The position numbers were made by a program, and so were the translations under genes. From Hirudinaria manillensis (Eukaryota; Annelida; Clitellata; Hirudinida; Hirudinidae): a DNA stretch of 64,000 nucleotides. Below are positions 22,629-34,676 of this stretch, in pieces. Below the pieces are notes generated by a model. The model searched no databases. It was not told the origin of the DNA and was given only the letters and a program-made list of their open reading frames with translations. The stretch covers positions 12,149,001 through 12,213,000 of the forward strand of contig CM067528.1 in assembly GCA_034509925.1 (NCBI GenBank), given 5' to 3'. How positions within the stretch are numbered: position 1 is the stretch's first letter; every line of letters begins with the position of its first letter.

Positions 22629-24093
22629 TACATCTGACAATTTTGCTCAAAATTAATTTTTTATTTCATATTTAATAGTAATATTTAAATATTTAATCAT
22701 ATTTTTTATAATTCTCATATTTAAGATTTGCTTGAAATGCTACGATAACGTCGTTTCGCTCAAAATGTCACGAATTCCACGTTATAGTCCAAAAATTCTT
22801 TCTTCGCCAGTCTGAAAGCCAGTCACCTCTGCTGTTCGATTAAGTATCCCAGGCTGAATAATATCCAAAAGGAGCTGGAGATGATTGTTATTATTGTTTA
22901 GATTATTAGGAGAGCTGCTATTATCTAACGTCATTATTATTAGTGTTATTGCTCCTGTTTTTGTCAGCAGCAAACTGCTGGTACCAGTATGATCGTGCTA
23001 GGACTTGCGAGAGCGCTATAATTGTGGCACTTTCTCCATATCTTGCAGATGAATAAACACGATGAATCCGCTACTGGACGAAATGATATAAACCATTCCA
23101 GTCAGACGGCGAATAACATAATAAAGAGACCAATAAACAGATACAAATATTCTTTGTTTAGAGAAAAGATGGAAGATGCAGAAGCTACGACTGAACGACA
23201 GAAAGCGGTAATTTCCATTTCCTTTGATGATGAGGGAAACAATTGCTACAATTATGGCCGCATTTGACACGATTAAGCTTCAAAAGATTTCTTGTCTCAA
23301 GTTTTAGAAGCAAATTTATCAAGTTTTTTGTTTAACTTTCAGTATTTTTCTAAACGTATTTTTGTTAATAGGCTTGTTTGCCACTAATTGCTGTACTAAT
23401 TGGATGATATTAATTGTTGCCAATTTATAGCAGTTAATGTGCTTTTAAAATGAGGCAATTTGTAACTCAGAACTGTTCATTGTACAAAAAAAAGATATTT
23501 AATAAATATAAATTTACTCCATTATTAAGTTTATAATATTTGCACTCGCGAATATTTTCTATTTCCACATTAAGTCATTACGTTCAAACAAAGTACGCCA
23601 GCTCTGAAAGTGAACTTGTCGGAAAGATGAAGTGAAATTGCTTTTAGAAGGATCTTAGTTGAAGATGACAGTCAACAATTTTATTGCCCAAAAAATAAAG
23701 CAAAATGAAAAGAACAAATGACAGAACTAAGAAATATGAATTCAATCTGAAATTAGGAGAAAATTAGTTACAATAATTTTTTGAAGGATTTTCAAGTGGC
23801 GCTAATGACGGTAGTAATAATTGCTAATACAAAGTATTACTAATAATCGTTTGGTATTATAATTGGAGCTACACTATGAGCTATCTTAAAGATACGAAAC
23901 ACAGGCTTATCCATCTATTGGCTCAACAGAATGATGCAGCTGAATGTTTGAAAGAATTACATTCACATTAATCTGCTGAGAATTAATGTATTGCAACTAT
24001 TTCATCATTAATATGTCAATAACATATCATAATTGCTTTCCATCCAAAGCTAACGCTTGTGTGAATTGACCGATTCACTGATTCTTTTATCAA
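22629..24093. other. Intergenic region upstream of the receptor kinase
   Basis: This 1.5 kb lies between the kinase start codon (minus strand) and the stop of the Sushi protein gene (also minus strand). It should hold the kinase promoter and 5' UTR. An open frame of about 80 codons exists on both strands at 23016-23270, but it has no recognisable motif or splice partner. No core promoter element could be placed with confidence. Confidence 0.5.
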
Positions 24094-26338
24094 TCATATG
24101 TTCCCGTCTCCGAAAGCTTCCTTTAAGATGTCTTGAAGGGCAGAGTCACCGACTTTCACTTGACTATCTGCTGGATCGACTGGATTTTCCTTAACTTCTG
24201 GAACGCCCGAAACTTGGACTTGGATCGCTGGTGGAGGTGGTAATGGCTGATCATCGAGTTCACCTGGAGTTTCGAGTGCTGCTTCGCCGGCATTTGGTTG
24301 GGCAGTTGGCTCGACAGAAGTTTCAGTTTTGTTGATGTTATCGGCAGCGACAGGAACTTCATTGGCAGCAGTGGTGATCTGTAGAGGCTCGGATGACTTA
24401 GATTCGGTTTGAGCAGTTTGAAGCAAAGGTTCTTTCTTGTCATCTGCTGGTACTGGATTTTCGCTGTTATTTGATGGTGCAACAACCTCTTTAGGACTCG
24501 AATCATCGGTTTTAGGTGGAATTTCGTTTGCTTTCGTTTCAGCAGCTTGGGGTACGCTTTCTGTTTTTCCATCAACCTGAGTTATATCTACAAGAACCAC
24601 ATTTTCTGGCTTCTTGTCCTCTTTCTTGTTATCCTGAATCCTTGCAACTCCTTGTCCAGTTCTTCGTCTACGATCTTTAGCTATGCAGATGACCAGAATG
24701 ATGACAAGAAGCATGAGACCGACCATGCAGAGAGAAAGAATCAATATCATGTTGCCGCCCTCTTTTTCGGTGTCTTGTGTACATTGGTTTGGACAGCCTG
24801 CTAGAGTTGTGAGAAAATGCTTCAGAGACGTAAAACTCTAAGAATCGAGTAAGTCTTATAATGAAATCGTTATAATCACTTGCATTAATTAGAAACTTTG
24901 AAATATAAAAAAAATTCTTTTAAAAATAAAACTCATTACTACCAATTTCTTTTTCATTTGAAGGTACCCTGGTTCCAGGGATAGTTTTTATGGTTGTTCT
25001 TTTGGTGGTTGTCGTCGTCGTCGTCGTTGTTGCTGTTGTTGGAGATGGGGTTGGAGCTGGGGTCGGAGCTGAGGCTGGAGTTGTGGGTATATTTATTGAT
25101 GACGATAATACACCAGTTTCATTTATTGAACTGGTATTGCCTTCTATGTTTTCCACTGGCGGATTGCTTGTCTGGTCCAAACTTTCATCAGCGTCTCTTT
25201 TCTAATCACAATTTCATCATTTTTTTTGGCGCAAAGATTGACTTATAAATGCGTATATTCTAAGAAATTAGAAATTCTGCGATAATACAAAATCGTGAAA
25301 TTAACATAACTTAGATTTGTGTGATTTTAGTTTCATACGATTGAACATAACAAATTATCGCCTGTAAACGGGTATCATTTTTGACTGTAATCTTGTTTTG
25401 CCGCATACATCATTTCGTTAGCTTATATTTCGTGCTGCCGAATTATCCTAAAGATGCAATTGCAATAAAATGGAAATTGGGTGATCCTTTTTTGCTTTTT
25501 GTCAATGTAGCTCTAACAGTGTCTTCAAATTCACGCTTAAAAATTCGTTTTAACCGTGATGTACTTGTATACTTGTATAAGATAAATCGTCTAGTCTTTT
25601 ATCAAAATAAATCTGAAATTTCTATTCCAATTAGTCAACGATGTTTTTTGCCAATTAGGTGCATTAGGAAGGATGCTTAGAAGCAATTTAAGAAGTCACA
25701 ACGCACATGAACTTTTATGTTTTGGTGTTTCTAAATGAAGTTACTGATCGAGAAACAAACTATTGATTGAATTATTTTAATAGCCCATACCTCACGCGAT
25801 TCACGGTACTTTATTAAAGATCTTCTGCTGCTCATACAAAGTACATCAGTCGCAAAAACTTTCCAATTTCCTTCGACACATGGAATGCTTCCGACCGTTG
25901 GCTTGAATCCATCATCGCAAATGACTTTACCACTTTTGGTCTCGTCAGAAAAGGATATAATTCTTCCATTTTCTATAGGCGTCTCATAACAATCTTCAAT
26001 TACATCCACTATGGCGCCCGATTTGGATGAGGCTTGAAATTGCGTAATTAGATTAAGTAATTATATTTTTATAATTATTTTTCTAAATTAAATTGCAGTA
26101 GTTTTTATTTAATTCCATAAATGTATTCTTAAAAGTCGTCATTTGAAAATAAGTAAACAAATTAAAGAAGAAATGAAATAATATGATGCACAAAACTTAA
26201 TTGAAATAATAGATAATAAGAAAACAATTCCCAATTAATGTCGAATTACGAATCAATTGATGGAAATGTCTGGGCTAGAGTCTTACCGGTTTTCATGAAG
26301 GTTGCAGCCAAAAGCAAGTAGAAATGAAAATAATTCAT
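24094..26338 (-). CDS. Single-pass membrane protein with one Sushi (CCP) domain
   Basis: Four exons join in phase: 26338-26287, 26032-25791, 25201-24943 and 24800-24094 (419 aa). Exon 1 is a short signal peptide (MNYFHFYLLLAATFMKTG). Exon 2 encodes one Sushi/CCP module with its four Cys and the typical GxW before the last Cys (EGNWKVFATDVLC). Exon 3 is a Thr/Pro/Ser-rich stalk, with a run of about nine Thr, likely O-glycosylated. Exon 4 begins with a short Cys pair (CPNQC), then a membrane helix (ILILSLCMVGLMLLVIILVI) and a stop-transfer KDRRRR. The ~180-residue acidic, Pro-rich cytoplasmic tail contains PLPPPPA, a possible SH3 or EVH1 ligand. One Sushi domain on a mucin-like stalk suggests a cell-surface adhesion or recognition role. 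I cannot name an orthologue. Confidence 0.8.
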
Positions 26339-27993
26339 CTTTCTAATGAATTAAACAATTCAGGAAGGTTTAAAAATGGATTAAGATTTAAGAAACTGAA
26401 GCAACGAAGAAATTTCTCGTCTTTGTCATAAGCCAACAATTCTAATATAAGGGACCTTTTAATTACTCTTTCCTCTCCGCAGAAGCTTTCGTGTCCAATT
26501 GACAATGTAATGATGAAGTTAAAGACAATTATAACACAGAAATAGCATGTCGGTTTCTTGGTGAATTTAAAAATTTCGATTTTCAGAAACTATCGGAAGA
26601 TAATATCCCACTCATGTCTTAAATATCAGATGGAGTTTATCCAAGGTGTGTGTGCATCTGTAAGTTATGGTGCAATAGTAAGCATTTGATTAGTTGGTTA
26701 TTTCTGGTGAATTATTATTAAAAAGAGATAAATTTGCATCAACCACAGAAATATGAGAAAGTTTCGATAGATGAGCAGTTGTGTTTTGGAAATTTATTAC
26801 GTTCTCCAGGCTAAAACTCGCTTTTAACATACTTTTTCTTAAAAATTGTTCATCCCGTCGCACTAGGACCATTTGGTGATTTTCTTTGCGAAAGTTATGC
26901 TACAGTATTGATGGCATTTGAGGGTTTATAATATGATCGGAGTTGATGCTAGGCAATCGAAATTTGACAAAGAGAGTTTAATGCGTATGTTTAGGAACAT
27001 CTCATCTTCCTGGTTTGAGTACTTCCTCTTTAATATAATGCTGTGATAATTTCTTCCTGATTAGAGATAATTTATTTTCATCTTTCCCTAATAATTCTAT
27101 ATTTTAAAATTTCCCCTTTGTAAATTTTATGTCACAACATAACTTTTAATGTTAATTATAGACTCATTCTTTCTTTTCCAGGTTTTCTGTGTACTATTCA
27201 CTATCTTATACAGTAATATTCTTCTCATTAAAAAAAGATTTATTCAATTTCATATGAAGCAGAAATAAATCATTGAAATTTCTTAACTTTCGAATTAAAA
27301 AATTTACGCATTATAATGTGTTATGTAAATTTGACTTTACTTACGTACATTGCAGAATATTTATAATATTATTACTGACAGCATTTTAAATATTTTCAGC
27401 ACGCTAAGACTGAATTTCATTTTTGACACATGACCCTTGAAGCAATTATGTAAATCTGGTAATGGCCACATCGGTCTTTATAATTTTTTTCAGTTTCCTT
27501 CCCCTTTTTTACTCTCTGTTTTATCGGCTTTAGATTGCATCTATTTCAGTAATCAGTAAAACTTTAATCATTTTTTGACTCATTTTATTACTAATTTTTC
27601 TACTCACACTAGAGACAATCAAATTGTTTTAGTTAATGGGGGAATTACGATATGGTTATATTGGATCTAAAGTTTAAATAATCTAAATTTTGAAAATGGC
27701 ATAAAAAATAATCATAAAAGAAATCAACCACCCTCTCCCACCATAAAAGTTCCGGTTCCGCCCCTTGGTCCTCGACTTTCTGCTACAAGACAATCAAAAA
27801 CGGAGAGAAATGCTATCGTACTGTGAAATATTTTTTAAGGAAATATGTGGGTAACTTGATTAAATAAAATTGTATTCGTCATAACCTCACAAAACATTAC
27901 TTTTGATTATCCAGCACAAATTGTAGATATGATTATGTATTGTTTTGCTTCTTAATGTGACCGTGGTGGGATGCGTTTGAGCTTGCATTTATT
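26339..27993. promoter_or_regulatory. Divergent intergenic region (Sushi gene / LRRCC1)
   Basis: These 1.65 kb separate two genes transcribed away from each other and must contain both promoters. The sequence is AT-rich with no convincing coding potential. Specific promoter elements were not identified. Confidence 0.45.
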
Positions 27994-30900
27994 ATGCGTT
28001 GGAGCAGAATGAGCGGATCGGAAGAAGATAAATTGTTTCTTGTGAACCATGGTTTGGTCGACATGGGCCAGATTCGCACACATGCGAATCTTGTCACATT
28101 GAGCCTTCGTGGAAACAAGATTGCTAAAATAACGAATCTTCAGAATTGCGTTCGCCTCAAAAGTCTGGATCTTTCCATGAATGCTATCACCAAAATTACT
28201 GGCTTAGAATCGTTAAAAGAGCTTGAAGTGTTGAATTTGTCATTCAATCGGATAGAAATAGTGGAGAACATTAGCGATCTCCAGTGCTTAATTATCTGCA
28301 ATTTGTCTTTTAACAAAATTAAGAGTATGAGTGGCTTCAAAGAGCTCAAAGGTCAGAATTGCAAACTGAAAGTACTGGATATCAGAGGCAATTTAATTGG
28401 TTCGCTAGACCACTTATTAAGCAGCCTTAAGTCATGTAGGTCGTTGCATCATTTGATGTTGACAGTTAAACCAGATAGTGAGAAAAGCCTTTTATTTACT
28501 TCTACTGATGAATCATTTGTGAGCAAGGACTCTAAATCAAAATCTTCTAACAATCCAGTATGCTTTCTTCCTGGTTTAAGATATTCAATTTTCAACTCAC
28601 TCATTAATTTAGTTTCTCTAGATGGTAGAAATAGGAATGGAGAGATCATTGAAATAAGTTTAGATAACTATAATGTAAATCAAAAAGATGACTTTCAAGT
28701 ACATTTCTCAAACTCAGAATCAAGTGATTTGGAAAAATTCCTCTCAAAAATTCTCCCTAGCACCAACATTACAAATACCCAAACAGGCACACAAACTGGG
28801 AAAGAATTGCAAGGAATGCAACATTCCTTGATCTCAGTAAATGGACAAAGATTGACAGACTTGTCAAATAACCATTTATTACAAGAGAAGGCATTGAAGA
28901 ATATTGCTGAAAATTTAGGAGAACGATTCCTAAAAATCATTGATGAAAAATTGAGTAGAAATTTGGTGAAAGTTCCTTCGACGAAAAAGCTGCCATCCAA
29001 GATACCTGTGCTAAAGAAATTGAATAAAGGTTCCCAGGAGAGTTTAGGCCTCCATATCTCAAATATTAAGAAGAAAACCACAAGAGAAAGAAAACTGAGG
29101 CATGCAAGAAGTGATCATGTCATCTACGATAATGAATTTCACGACGAAACCCACAGTGAAGATAGCGAAATGTTCGGTGAGCATTTTGAACCTGATCACA
29201 ATTTAAAGAAAAATCTGAAGAAATTCATATCTCCAAAGAATATTCAAGAGACGATGTTTGCAGACAAGACCATGGAAACAGTTGCAGCCAACTTTTCAAG
29301 ACTGATGGAGAGTGTGAACCAGGAGAAGGAGTCACGATGGAAGGCAGAGAGATCTGTTTCTGAGTTGAAACGGCAGTTGAGGGAAGAAACTGAGGAAAAG
29401 AATGAACTTCTGAGAAAAATTGAATTTTTTAAGAAGTCTGAGGCAGCAATAAACCCAAGTTCAAAATTAAGTGAAATGAAAGTGTTAATGAGTGATCTGG
29501 AGGTCGAAAAACAAAACAATAAATTCTTGCAGGAGAGGGTTCTGCATAGTGAAAAACAATTTTCTGATCTTCAGTCGAAACTGAATGAATCAGAAATGGC
29601 CAGAAAGCAATTGGAAGATAGCTTGAAGAAAGAGGAAGAAAATTCTCTTAATTTGCAGAAGGAAAGGATGGATTTGGAAAAGTTGTTGAAGGTGAGTACT
29701 CAAGAACACTTAACAGTGGCAATGGCCTTAAAAAAAGAATTGGAAATCTGGAAACAAAAGAATGGAACTCAAAAGAAAAAAGTAAGATTCCTATTGCTTG
29801 ATAGTAAGTAACACATAGAACAAATACATGCAAATGAACTTTTTGAAAATAATTTTTGACTAACAAAAGTTTGAAACATGTTTTTGAGAATACAAATTAC
29901 ATATCATTAAATGATAGGATTAAATTCAGGTATCAGAGCTTCAGGCTCTCCTCTTAATGAAAGAAAAAGAAATTGAGGGAAAGACTTCCAAAGACAGTCA
30001 AGAACTTGAGAACTACATCCAAATGAGAATTGATTCTGTTAACAGCCCATTGCAACTCAAAATATCTGACTTAGAGAAGTCTTATGCTGAACTTGAAGAT
30101 GAGTTTAGAGAAGCGTTGAAATCAGAGTTTGCCAGGTTTGAGAAGGTCAAGGAGGCTTTTTTGAGTTCAGAAAAGACATTGAAAGAATACAAAAAGGAAA
30201 ATGAAGAGATTAAAGAGGCAGATCAAAAAAAGATGAAAATCCTGGCTGAATTGAATGCACTTGTTAAAGAACAGAAAGGTTAATTAAATTATAACTATTT
30301 ATATTTTGTTATCAGCAGGGTATACATAGAATAAGTGTAACACTTTCAAATGATAACATGTTTAAAAAAATGGAATTGGATTCTGTTGAACAATGATGTA
30401 TTTTGTAATTAAAATACAATTTTTCAAACAGAATTGTTTAATAAACTTTCATTTAATCTTTATTGTCATTATTTATAATGATATATAATAACATTAATGA
30501 TATGAAATAATATTATTTATCATTAAATCTTCAAATAGGAAGGCTGTATGAACTGGCACAAGGAAAACAAACCCAGACTTCAGAATTGAAGTTACGCATC
30601 AAGACACTCGAGAAAGACCTCAAAGATGCACAGAATGACCTCGAAGAAGGGAAGCAACTTCGGCAAGAAAGGTCGATCCTCAGGGCGAGGATCGAATCCC
30701 TCGAATCCCTGGTGATGGGTCTCAAAAGTGAGAAGAGGGTGTGGGGAGAGGAGTTAGCTCAACAGGTTTGCAGGAATTTATGTGCCTCTCATTGATAAAT
30801 ACATCCGGAGTTGTCACCAGAGCAAAAGGAAGGGCTTCATCTGTTTTAAATGGCAGAGTGGTTAGGGATCTTTGGTAAAAATGGTCTGCAAAATTGCTCA

Positions 30901-32223
30901 TTTCAAACACCCTCCCATTTCTCATACCAGTCCACATTTGGCTACTTATACCAATGAGGTAATAATAATAATAATTGAGATATAAAGTTTTCAAAACAAA
31001 TATAACCTGTTCCACAAGATGTTTATCGCATGCTATTTCTCCCCCCCTTGTAGATGTTTTGTACAGAAGGATCCCTTATGGCTTTTGCTTTGGTGCATCT
31101 CAGATAGGAGTTATTTACTTATGGAAACTCTTATTAAAATGTTAAATGATGTTAGTTGATAATACTAATACACAAATAATAATTATTTGATTTGTTAGGC
31201 ATAACTGTTGGTGAATAGAAGTTTAGAACAAATTGTTATTTGGAATTATAATAAGATCTTATAAGTCTACCAAGATAACTATTTGATCTTCTGATCTTCA
31301 GAGTTCTTCGCTAGCTCAAGAAAAGGGTAAACTGGAATCCAGGATTGAATTCCTCCAAGGTGAAATGATGAATCTGCAAAAACAACTTGCAAAAGAATCT
31401 GAGCAAAATAAGGTCAGTTCAAAAGTCATCGACAATCAGTCTGACTCTTTGAGAAAACTGAAAGAGCAATTGTTGGAAAAGGACGAACAAATCAAAGGCA
31501 GCGATAAGAAGCTGGCAGAGTTACAAACATTGCTAGGAAAGCAAGAGGAAAAGGCGAGTGGAGAGTTCACTGAACTGATGGAGGAATTGGAAAGGTGTTG
31601 CAGTCGAAATGATGAATTAAAGGTTAAATTGAATGCTTCCAACAAGAAGTTAGAAGAGAAGGAGAAGGAATGCAGCAGAATGAAAGAAGAATGGAGAAGA
31701 ATGAATGAAGAAATTGAAGCTGTTGAAAAAAAGGTGAATCATTTTATTTCAATAGCAGTCAATCAATACTAGTATTGTCTGTGTCTTTTAGTTATTAATT
31801 ATGATGATGAGATCAACTCTTGAAATACATGGTTATGATATTTCAATTCTTAATAGAGGTCATGTAAATGCTAAGATTTGCTTGAGGGATACTAAAGAAA
31901 GCTTGTCCCTTTTTGTTTTCCAGGTAATGAGGGCTTCAGATTTGAAAAAGGAAAATGAGCAACATCTTGAAGAAATGAGACAATCCATGGTAGGCAAACA
32001 TGAGCAGGAAATTCAAAAACTCCAGGATGAGCACAGGAGGCAACTGGTCTCCATGGAAACGGATGCACAGGTGCGTTTGAGAATGGCTGAGAGAAGAGTA
32101 AAGGATGTGGAGGAGGAGATGAGAGATTTGCTGCTACAGAGGGATGAAGAAAGGAAGTCAGAAAGACTTAAGATGGACAAACTTGCAAGGGTTTTCCAAG
32201 AATTCACTAGCAAAGTGTCGTGA
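27994..32223 (+). CDS. LRRCC1: Leucine-rich repeat and coiled-coil centrosomal protein 1
   Basis: Five exons join in phase: 27994-29781, 29930-30278, 30539-30765, 31302-31733 and 31924-32223 (1031 aa). The first ATG gives MRWSRMSGS; the second, at 28009, is an equally good start. Residues ~15-210 hold SDS22-like leucine-rich repeats (LVTLSLRGNKIAKI, LKSLDLSMNAITKI and others) capped by NPVCFLPG...LVSLDGR. The rest is long coiled coil. Diagnostic matches to vertebrate LRRCC1 run along the whole length: ESRWKAERSVSEL, ELEDEFREALKSE, RVWGEELAQQ, SSLAQEKGKLESRIE and VEEEMRDLLLQ. The length is close to that of the human protein. LRRCC1 is a centriolar/centrosomal protein needed for spindle-pole integrity and cilium assembly, and the same role is inferred here. 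The start lies 1.65 kb from the divergent Sushi gene. Confidence 0.92.
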
Positions 32224-34676
32224 GGGTATTTTTAAGACTTAATTAGGAAATTAATAAGCGCACGTTCTTTGAAAGTTGTTGAAAAGTCTTTTATGTCATT
32301 TTAGGAAAATTAAGACATTTATGAGTTAATGCTTAAAAATTGAGTTCCGTACGAGATTCCACAGCAAGCTCTACATATATTTTTTTGACATCCAAAAATT
32401 AGCATGTCTCCGTAAAGTTTGTGAATGATTTGAAATTCCATTAGAAATTATGGTACTTTTGTTAGCTTAGCGAAGATAATATTAAATGATTGATCACATT
32501 TTTAGTCCCACACAGTCAACTAATTTTAACTAACTACACGCTGTTTTCAATAGTTTATTTATTTATAAATAGCTCTTTTGTGTTAATCTTGGCAAAGCCG
32601 AGGTTGACACGAGGTAAGAATTGAGGTCGGATCTAAGCTGTTCAATACGAGCTGAGGAGCTAATAAAAGAGTAAAGGAATAAAAATTCGGTCGCTAAGTC
32701 GATCCGGTTTATTCATGTTAATTTTCATAACCCGAAGTCAACAAGTGGAGATTTTAGTCTTCACGCTCGGGCGACTGCGCGCAACGCGTCTATTTTTAGA
32801 CCGGTCAATCGTTTCCAGATTTAAGTGAAATCTTTAAAGGGAGACAAAAATTTATATTCCTAGAAATGTCTGAAATTCTGAAACGACTAATTTAAGCCGG
32901 GGAATTATATTGTATAAATAAAGTATATTGTTTTAAGTTCCGTCTGTTTTTTATTTTGAATAGAATTGGCAGGAGAATTTTAATTTTTTTTTGTGAAAAG
33001 GTTAATTCAAAATGTGAGATTCAAAATTATCGTTTAGGATAATTAAAATCTATCGTTTACGAATTAGGTTGTAACTCAGAAACGGCTGCGATGGTACTAC
33101 TTCCATTCTTTGTCGAAGGCCTCACTCTTCATTTCTGAACGCACCGCACCACTTTAAACTCCAATCAAGTTTACGCCTGTTCCTCAGAATGTCTGTTGAC
33201 ATTATAACGATTTCTTTTGCTACGATAGAAATAGTGAAATTTTAAAGTTGGTTTCATTATTACATAAACAAGAAACATCTTGAATAAGTTTTTTTATCAG
33301 TTTAGTATGGCAGGTGTGAAGCATTACCTAAAGTAATAATAAATACTGAAATTTTATTTAAAAATACCTGTCACATTACTACAATACATCTTTCTCCATC
33401 TCTGTCTATTCCTTATTGTTTTCGTCCACGTCTCAAAACGACTTCCTGGCACTCGCTAATGGCATTCGGTATCGTCACTTCCACCCACTCCCTGCTCTAA
33501 TGGCGGGATATTTTAAGAATGCAAACTCTCGATGGGTATATCAGAAGTAATGATGCCGAAAGCAATAATAATAAAATCATAATTGGGCAAGCATAACGAA
33601 ATAAAGAAATTAGTGAATTTAACAATGGGAGGTGTAGAGCAGTGGAGAGAATGGTAAGGCCTGTTGTCAATAGTTTTCTTAAAGTAGTATAACAATGGAC
33701 TTGGATTCTTCGAGAGCTGCATTTTGTGACCAAAGTTTCTGCGTAATTCGAGGCTTTTTCAACAGTTTCTGCTACTTTTTCTCCGAATAAAGTTTGCCAT
33801 TCGGTTAAATTGAAGAGGTGAGTAATGGTTTAATATTTTATGTTCACTCACCACGTCACCATCTTGTTAATCACTTCCCGATATGAAAGTAAGTCCAAAT
33901 GCGCATAAAGTTCGTGTAGAAAAGTCTAAATCTACATATGAAAGCATAAGTACTAAGAATGATTTGATATGCGTATTTGTATTTAGCTTCGTTATTGTCA
34001 ATGGTAGTTGTAAAAGTTGTAGAGTGAATTTAAATTAAATGAATAATGAAATATTGGAAATATTAATATAAATAAATAAAATAAAAGAGCTGCAAAATGC
34101 GAAAAAGAAAGAATTCACTGCAAAGTGGAATGGAAAGATTTAGCTTGACTTGCACGGATAATTCCGTCAAAGACTCAAGTAAATGTACGAAGACCTACAT
34201 TAAGATCTGCATACACCACGAGCTGAAACAATGAATGTAATCATTATTCATTATGAGAAGAGACCGCATGATTGCGGTTCAAATTCTTCTGAGTCTTTCT
34301 GAGACTTAAAAAAAACAAGTTGTGAAACTTGAAAAACATTAATTTCCATGTCATGTCAGCCAACTAGCACTCGACAACTCTTCCGCTTAAGACGCAATCA
34401 CAACGACTCTCTTTTGAAAATTTCCTAGGTTGAATTTTCTGTAATTAATCATGAAATAAGAAAAGATTTTCATGCGAACGAGTGCATAGAAATGTGCACT
34501 TTAGAAATTGAATTTAATTTTATGGTGCTTTAATCTTAATTTGAACATAATTTCAGACCGGACTTAAGAATATTTCCTTATCATCGCGGATGATAATGTA
34601 ATCACCTTTGCAATCCATTGTCGATTGATATTTCTTGTGCAAGTTTCTCACGATCAGTTTCAGAAGAACGGATTGA
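32224..34676. other. Intergenic region between LRRCC1 and the next gene
   Basis: This 2.45 kb holds the LRRCC1 3' UTR and the upstream part of the next gene. It includes a less AT-rich stretch (32581-32820) with a strong hairpin at its start. An acceptor (gatcagtttcag, ending 34663) just before the next ATG implies a separate upstream 5' UTR exon, which I could not place. Open frames at 33497-33733 show nothing recognisable. Confidence 0.5.
32581..32609 (+). other. Thirteen-pair RNA hairpin with AAA loop
   Basis: Arms TGTTAATCTTGGC and GCCGAGGTTGACA are separated by AAA. All 13 positions can pair in RNA on the plus strand, three of them as G-U. The hairpin lies 358 nt after the LRRCC1 stop, so it could be in that gene's 3' UTR. 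It could also be the edge of an old insertion: 32581-32743 begins TGTT and ends AACA, but no target-site duplication is visible. Confidence 0.55.

Noticed and set aside
23016-23270. Open frames of about 80 codons on both strands
   Set aside because: There is no motif, no splice partner and no clear choice of strand. It could be upstream noncoding sequence of the kinase gene.
25381-25680. 99-codon frame in the Sushi gene intron
   Set aside because: It has hydrophobic, random-looking composition, no recognisable domain, and sits inside a well supported intron on the other strand.
32581-32743. Solo LTR (TGTT...AACA, 163 bp)
   Set aside because: There is no flanking target-site duplication and no second copy in the window. 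Only the hairpin is reported with any confidence.
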